Part shown: piece by piece, positions 23,539-28,464 of the stretch | Layout of the letters: every line of letters starts with the position of its first letter | Numbering within the stretch: the first letter of the stretch is position 1 | NCBI GenBank assembly: GCA_000697335.1 | Contig: JNEM01010555.1 | Coordinates: forward strand, 1 to 28,464 | Direction: 5' to 3' | Length of the DNA stretch: 28,464 nucleotides | Source: Conidiobolus incongruus B7586 | Taxonomy: Eukaryota > Entomophthoromycota > Entomophthoromycetes > Entomophthorales > Conidiobolaceae | Notes under the pieces: model-generated | The model's input: the letters and a program-made list of their open reading frames with translations, nothing else | Databases searched by the model: none | Told to the model about the DNA's origin: nothing | Translations under genes and position numbers: made by a program

Positions 23539-23937
23539 TGTTAAAAGACTAGTTCTCTAAATTCTTATATACACTTTCATATAATCCAATTAACTATAAA
23601 TTATATGATTAATTTATACTTATATAGTTAAATTAATTGTATAAATAGTATTAAACTATCTAATAAATTAAGTTCCTTTTTTTCTTCTTAATTCTTACTA
23701 TTTTTTACTTTCACACTATTTTTAAGATTGAGACTATATTCTATCAATATTGTAGGATATTGGCACTACCTAATATAAATCTTAATATATTGGTGACTCA
23801 TCCTAGTTTGAAGCTTAATTAAACTTTGTTTACACTTGCACACTATAGCCACATTATATTACCATGTTTTACACCACACTACTTTTATATTAAGTCTTCC
23901 TCTATACTATATTAGTTTAACTACCACTACACTTACA
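23539..23937 (+). repeat. 3' LTR of element 2
   Basis: This 399-bp copy of 18472-18870 is about 95 percent identical. Every difference seen is a transition. It begins TGTTAAAAG, ends ACTTACA and is followed by the TAAAT duplication. Confidence 0.93.
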
Positions 23938-23942
23938 TAAAT
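23938..23942. repeat. Right target-site duplication of gypsy element 2 (TAAAT)
   Basis: This is identical to 18467-18471 and marks the base-exact right end of the insertion. Confidence 0.85.
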
Positions 23943-25189
23943 ACTAACTAGTAAATATATTAATTATTTAAAAGATACCCTTAATTATCTTTTTTAAATA
24001 TAAAACATTAATAGTATTAAAAAAGATTAAAGTAAGTTATAAAGCAATAATTAAAAATATTAACTATTAAGTTTAATAAGCCTTTTTAATAAAATTAATA
24101 AAAGGATCTTATAAGAAAAATAAAAGTAAAAGAAATCAACAGTACTTTATAACTATTTATATCTCTTTATTAACTTTAATTCTCCTTTTATTTTTTAATT
24201 AAGAAATTAAAATAGAGAAACTAATTACTAAAGATAATTTAGAAAATGAGTAATTATTAGATAGCACTTTTTTATTACAAACTCTAGATAGTATTATAAA
24301 CCCTAAAATATAAATAAAGTTTATTTAAATTTTAAAGAAAATATAAAGAAAAAAGTTAGAATATTTAATAGTAAATTTTATAAATATTAAATAAATATTA
24401 ATTATTTAAAAAAAATAATCTTTAAAAAATATATTGGTTATAAAGCTCTTAAAACTATTAAGTTTAGAATAGCAAAAAAAATATAACTAAAGAAAATTAT
24501 TGAAGCAAAAGTATCAGTTATTCAACAAACTATAATCTCTATTAAATTAGTTTTTATAAAAATAAACTTAAATCCTTTTAACTTTTAAATATCAATAGAT
24601 TATAAATAATTTATTAAAAAATTTAATATATCTTTAAAGTAACAAAAATATCATCAATTATTATTTAACTAAGGAAATTATTAAACTTAAAAAAAGAATT
24701 TAATAAAAGGTTTTAAAAATCTTTAATCTAATTTTTAAAAGTTAAACAACAAGATTCATTATTAACAAATTAATAAAATATCTTATAATTTCAAACAATA
24801 ATATTTAATTTAATAAAGTTAGTAGAGGGAGTAAAAATATTATAACTATATAATAAATATTTAATATAATTAAACATAACTAAAAAAACCTTTACTTAAA
24901 TAATATCATATATAATAAACAAAAGTGCAAATATAAAGAACTTTTTTTAAAAGATAAATCCTCAAGGAAATTACTTAAAAGGTTATAAAATCATAATTTC
25001 TAATTAATATCTATGAAATATTAAATTATTAGTTAAATTTTAATTAAGAATAATAAAGAGTTAATTATCTTTTTAAATATATAAAATAAACAATTAATAT
25101 AAACATAATTCATTAATATTATCCCTCCTTATCTATCAATAACCTAATAATATTTAAAAAAAATAAATAGGAATATTTTACTAATACAT
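23943..25189 (+). other. Middle piece of element 3, probably gag-derived
   Basis: This is extremely A/T-rich DNA between the inner gypsy element and the DNA transposon. I recognise no domain here. By position it should hold gag of element 3, since protease and reverse transcriptase traces follow after the transposon. Confidence 0.4.
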
Positions 25190-25191
25190 TA
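25190..25191. repeat. Left TA target duplication of the Tc1/mariner element
   Basis: TA directly precedes ACCTACAAAAG, and TA follows the mirrored end at 26756-26757. Tc1/mariner elements insert at TA and duplicate it. Confidence 0.8.
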
Positions 25192-25405
25192 ACCTACAAA
25201 AGTGAGTCATAAAATCAAAAATATATATATATATTAATTAATAACTAAAACAATTGGATATATTAGATTACTTGAAATTATAATATATAATTAAAGTATA
25301 TTATTTAATAATAAATAAATATATTTAGATATACTTAATAAACTATTTGCAAAAATATTAACCTTTAATATTTAACTAAAGTGAGTTATAAATTTATAGG
25401 TTTTT
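25192..25405 (+). repeat. Left IR/DR terminal repeat of the Tc1/mariner element
   Basis: The outer part ACCTACAAAAGTGAGTCATA matches the reverse complement of the right end without mismatch over more than 25 bp. The inner site AAGTGAGTTATAAATTTATA is matched by the reverse complement of 26545-26574. The DNA between the sites is only loosely conserved. Confidence 0.85.
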
Positions 25406-25539
25406 GAGATAAGGGGATATATTTAACAATATATAACCATATCTTTTTTCTTTTTTTTCTTTTATTTTATATTATATTTTACAGATATATTAAATTTTTT
25501 TTATTAATATTATTATACCTAAATCCCTCTCTAAAAAAA

Positions 25540-26530
25540 TCTATTTATATATTAATTAACTTTATAAAGAAGGTAAATCAACTTGTGATATTGCTAGAAT
25601 TACTAGTGTTAACTAGTTTATTATAGCTAAAGTTGTTAAGAATAACAATAAAAAAACATTTAAACTTAAACTTAAGTGTGTTAAAATTATAGATGAACAT
25701 AATAAGAAGTATATCTGTAGGTTAGTTAATACAAGTAAGTGTGGTACTATTATAAAAATATAACAGGAATTATAAAACTATATAGGAATATTAGTTAGCA
25801 CTAATACTATTATATATACTTTATGTTAACATAGATACCACTTACACTTTAAGAAAAAATACCCTAACTAAAGAAATCCCACTGTAAAACTAGGCAAAAG
25901 TTTAAATGTCACCATTAATATTAAACTAAAACTAATTAGAGTAAGGTTATTTAATCTAATGAAACAAACATATACTTTAGTAGATTTGATAAAAAAGTTA
26001 AATGTTTTAGAAAAGATGTAGAACTACTTTATAACTATTATGTTAATTCTACCCAAAAGTACAATAATAGGTTAATTATTGTTTAGGGATGTATATTATC
26101 TTTAGGTATAAGGTATCTTTGTAAAGTTAATAGGGGAATTAATATTGAGATATACTAAAGTATTCTAAACAATGAATTGAAAAAAACCATTGAATAATAT
26201 AGGTTAAATTAATCTGATATTATTTTCTAGCAAGATAATACCTTTTGCTATACTATAGCTTTTACTACCAAATAGCTTATAATTAACAAGATAACAGTTA
26301 TAAAGTAGCTTTCTTAATCTTTTAACTTTAATCTAGTTAAACACCTTTAAGATCAATTAAAAAAAGCTATTAAAGTTTTCCCCCCAGTTAAAAATTTAGA
26401 TCAACTTTAAAAATATGTTTAAGAAGTATAGAACAAGATTAACCTTTCTTAGTGTAAGAAGTTAGTTGATTCTATACCCTACAAACTTAAAGAAGTTAGA
26501 AAAGTTAAAGGTGTATATACTAAGTTTTAA
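25540..26530 (+). pseudogene. Tc1-type transposase pseudogene
   Basis: An N-terminal helix-turn-helix trace, GKSTCDIARIT, begins near 25572. The C-terminal catalytic half reads in a different frame and includes DVELLYNYYVN, the block QQDNTFCYT with the aspartate codon at 26234, and VKHL...DQLKKAIKVFP. Counting from that aspartate, 34 residues separate it from the position of the third catalytic acid, codon 26339. This is the DD34E spacing of Tc1 transposases, but the codon is AAA (Lys) rather than Glu. The frame ends KVKGVYTKF then TAA at 26528-26530. About fifteen in-frame stops and at least one frame change (between about 25950 and 26000) make it inactive. Glu to Lys and most stops fit G-to-A or C-to-T change. 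Confidence 0.88.
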
Positions 26531-26544
26531 TTTCTTTTATTACC

Positions 26545-26755
26545 AAAAAACCTGTAAATTTATGACTCACCCTAGGTAAAATTTAAAAGTTTATATTTTA
26601 GTCAATTAATAGCTAAATATCATCATTTAATAATATATATAATTAATAAATATAATAGATTTTAATTATTTAATTTAGATTTATTTCATTAAATATTAAT
26701 CAAGTTATTAGTAAAAATATAAATGTTTTTGATTTTATGACTCACTTTTGTAGGT
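26545..26755 (-). repeat. Right IR/DR terminal repeat of the Tc1/mariner element
   Basis: This is the mirror image of 25192-25405. The outer site TTTATGACTCAC is at 26734-26745 and the inner site TTTATGACTCAC at 26559-26570; these two are identical to each other. The outer end CTTTTGTAGGT abuts TA. Confidence 0.85.
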
Positions 26756-26757
26756 TA
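26756..26757. repeat. Right TA target duplication of the Tc1/mariner element
   Basis: TA directly follows GTAGGT and mirrors 25190-25191. Confidence 0.8.
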
Positions 26758-28464
26758 GTATATTAATATATTATTTTTTTTAATAGGTTCTGAAGAATAA
26801 AATTTAAAATTAAAATAAAACTATTTATTAATATTTATCTTAATATTAACTTTAACACAAAAGAAAAAAAAATTATAATAAAATTAAAATATTAGTTATA
26901 ATTTTCACAGGATATAATAAATATCTTATTTTTTTAATTATATATATCATTAATAAATTTAAAACTATCATAATAAATATTAAGCTTGTTATTATTAAAA
27001 GACAATATATTTTATTTTCCTAAGTTAAAATTATAAAACCAATCCTTTAGTTAAATTAACACCTATTAAAGTTAAATATTAAATTTTATCTTAAAGTTTA
27101 TATATAATTGAAAAGGGTTGATTTAAGAACCTTTTTTGATTATATAGTTAATATAAATATAATCTTTAAAAATATAGCAAAAGCTTTAAAAATACCTTAT
27201 TATAATAATCTTATAATGAGTTATCAAATAATAATTTACTAAAAAAAACTCAAGATAAAACTAATACTTTTATATTTAATATTAAAAACATTCCATTTAA
27301 GATAAATTTTTAAGTTATTAATTCAATAATTATTTATATTTAATTAAATCATTTATTTTTATAAAAGTAGAAAATCTTAACTAATTAAGCTATTAACATT
27401 ATTGTTACTATTTAAAATAATAAACTTTAATTTTTTTAAGTTATCTATAATTAAAATAAACACCAGGATAAAAATATTAAAATTAATCCCTTATTAACCT
27501 ATTGTTTAATAATATTTACTAAAAAAAGATATTCACTTAAAAAAATGAAAGTTTGAAAAATTATAATATAATATTTTTTTAAGTTTTGATAAAAAAATTA
27601 CAATATTTATATATTATTATATTAACCTAGTAATATTCTTCCTTTATAAACTCCCTAATATAAATATTATTGAATTTTTTATTATACTAATTATTGATGT
27701 AAATATTTTAAAAAATTATAAATCTTCTAGAATCTTAAATTTTTAATAAAGTATAATAGAAGAAGAAATAAAAAATATTTTTAAAAGGAAAATCATAAAG
27801 GATATTAAGTCTTAGTAAAGTTTTAAATTAATTATTAAGCTGAAAAATAATAGAAAAATGAGAATATATGTGAATTTTACCTTAATTAATAAGATTATTA
27901 TTAAAGACTTCTATCTTCTACCATTAATTTAAAACTTGTTAAATTCATTATAATAAGGAGTTATCTTCTTGTTTTTTAATTTTCTTTTCAATTATTATTA
28001 GATTAAGATAAAAAAAATAAGCATAGAATTATATTTAATATTATATAAAGTCAATATTAATATAATTTGCTTTTATTTAACTTAATTAATATCTTAATAT
28101 TTCTTTAATAATTTATAAATGCATTTTTCATGAATATATTAGATATTTTATAATTATTTATTTAAATGATATCTTTATTTTCTTAGAAATAATTAAATAA
28201 TATATAGCAGACTTAAGAAAAATATTTAGATTAATATAATTACATAAATTATATATTAATATAGAGAAATATATTTTTAACTTCTATTAAATTCAATATT
28301 TAAGTTATTATATATTTAAAGATATAATTATACTTAATATTTCTAATATTAAAAAAATTAAAGTTTTAAATCCTTCAACTAATATAATTAGGCTATATTA
28401 TTTCTAAAGAGTTACTAATTATTATAAAAATTTTATAAGGGGTTATTCTTATATAACTTATCCT
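26758..28464 (+). pseudogene. Protease and reverse transcriptase remains of gypsy element 3 (runs off window)
   Basis: The region at 26758-27110 shows no clear domain. Near 27130-27200 a retroviral-type protease trace ends in KNIAKALKIPYYNNL. From about 27740 a Ty3/gypsy reverse transcriptase is evident through a block resembling INKIIIKDFYLLPLI near 27880-27925. Later RT landmarks follow up to a trace of TNYYRKFIRGYS close to the window end. RNase H and integrase would lie beyond 28464. It is heavily broken and more decayed than element 2, which supports its place as the oldest layer of the nest. Confidence 0.75.

Larger units (their letters stand above)
18472..23937 (+). mobile_element. Chromodomain Ty3/gypsy LTR retrotransposon (chromovirus), element 2 (broken fossil)
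   Basis: This is a full-length 5466-bp element on the plus strand. It has LTRs of equal length (399 bp), a primer-binding site at 18871, a polypurine tract at about 23528-23538 and an exact TAAAT target duplication. The interior reads gag, protease, reverse transcriptase, RNase H, integrase and chromodomain, the chromovirus order. The LTRs differ at 20 of 399 positions (5 percent). All are transitions and there are no gaps, so it is much younger than element 1. The interior carries a few dozen interruptions yet little length change, so it is broken but recent enough to read clearly. It sits inside older element DNA. Confidence 0.95.
25192..26755 (+). mobile_element. Tc1/mariner DNA transposon with IR/DR ends, inactive
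   Basis: This 1564-bp element is flanked by TA. Its terminal inverted repeats are about 210 bp long and well matched only at their outer and inner parts. Each end carries two direct copies of a site close to GTGAGTCATAAA: 25202-25213 and 25381-25392 on the left, and on the opposite strand 26559-26570 and 26734-26745 on the right. The spacing of about 175-180 bp is the IR/DR arrangement known from Sleeping Beauty and related Tc1 elements, where each site binds transposase. A decayed transposase gene lies between the ends. The element sits in old gypsy DNA. Confidence 0.9.
17400..28464 (+). mobile_element. Old Ty3/gypsy element 3, interrupted by two later insertions (fossil, right end outside window)
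   Basis: The left edge is approximate, set where composition changes after the RFC gene. Left LTR material would fall at about 17400-17750. TAGCATCAAATTCC at 17752-17765 resembles a worn primer-binding site. Pieces at 17400-18471, 23938-25191 and 26756-28464 are taken as one element because the inner insertions have exact target duplications. A protease trace (KNIAKALKIPYY) lies near 27170-27200 and a reverse transcriptase runs from about 27740 off the window, all on the plus strand. Summed distances fit a gag-protease-RT layout. It is heavily broken, with dozens of interruptions, and must predate both insertions. Continuity across the insertions is inference; the RT identification is firm. 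Confidence 0.6.

Noticed and set aside
25376-26574. A second, smaller Tc1 element nested inside the outer one
   Set aside because: The inner sites are direct repeats of the outer sites at mirrored spacing, and no separate TA-bounded ends are evident. One IR/DR element explains all four sites.
1-28464. CRISPR array, phage or bacterial-type operon
   Set aside because: There are no regularly spaced direct repeats, and the genes have spliceosomal introns, so the DNA is eukaryotic.

Overview
The window is very A+T-rich eukaryotic DNA, most likely from a fungus. The evidence is a set of 44-52 bp GT-AG introns, a TACTAAC branch site in one of them, a compact replication gene, and chromodomain Ty3/gypsy elements that have decayed mainly by transitions. 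An early-diverging, animal-associated lineage would fit the secreted S1-family serine protease, but the phylum cannot be fixed from this sequence.

Layout. A broken Ty3/gypsy element on the minus strand fills 251-5569, with exact ends and a 5-bp target duplication (CCTTT). About 2.3 kb of gene-free DNA follows. A secreted chymotrypsin/elastase-type protease lies at 7864-8700 (+, one intron). About 7 kb without a recognisable gene comes next, holding only simple repeats and one hairpin. At 15710-17189 (+) lies a ten-exon gene for the smallest-type clamp-loader subunit (yeast Rfc5 / human RFC3). Its 5' third is odd: there is no ATG at the expected place, two neighbouring splice junctions are each one base out of frame, and the N-terminal KYRP box is altered. 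The rest is clean.

From about 17400 to the window end is a nest of mobile elements. An old plus-strand Ty3/gypsy copy, whose far end is outside the window, appears to have been interrupted twice. One interruption is a chromodomain Ty3/gypsy element (18472-23937; 399-bp LTRs; target duplication TAAAT). The other is a Tc1/mariner DNA transposon (25192-26755; TA duplication) with the IR/DR end structure, two transposase-type sites per end. None of the mobile elements looks coding-competent.

The two host genes show no operon-like link. The protease would act outside the cell. The clamp-loader subunit would act in the nucleus, loading PCNA. I see no RNA gene, CRISPR array or clearly new multi-gene system. 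The observations most worth following are the splicing and start-codon anomalies in the RFC gene, the non-tryptic S1 pocket of the protease, the IR/DR transposon, and the transition-only LTR divergence of the inner gypsy element.
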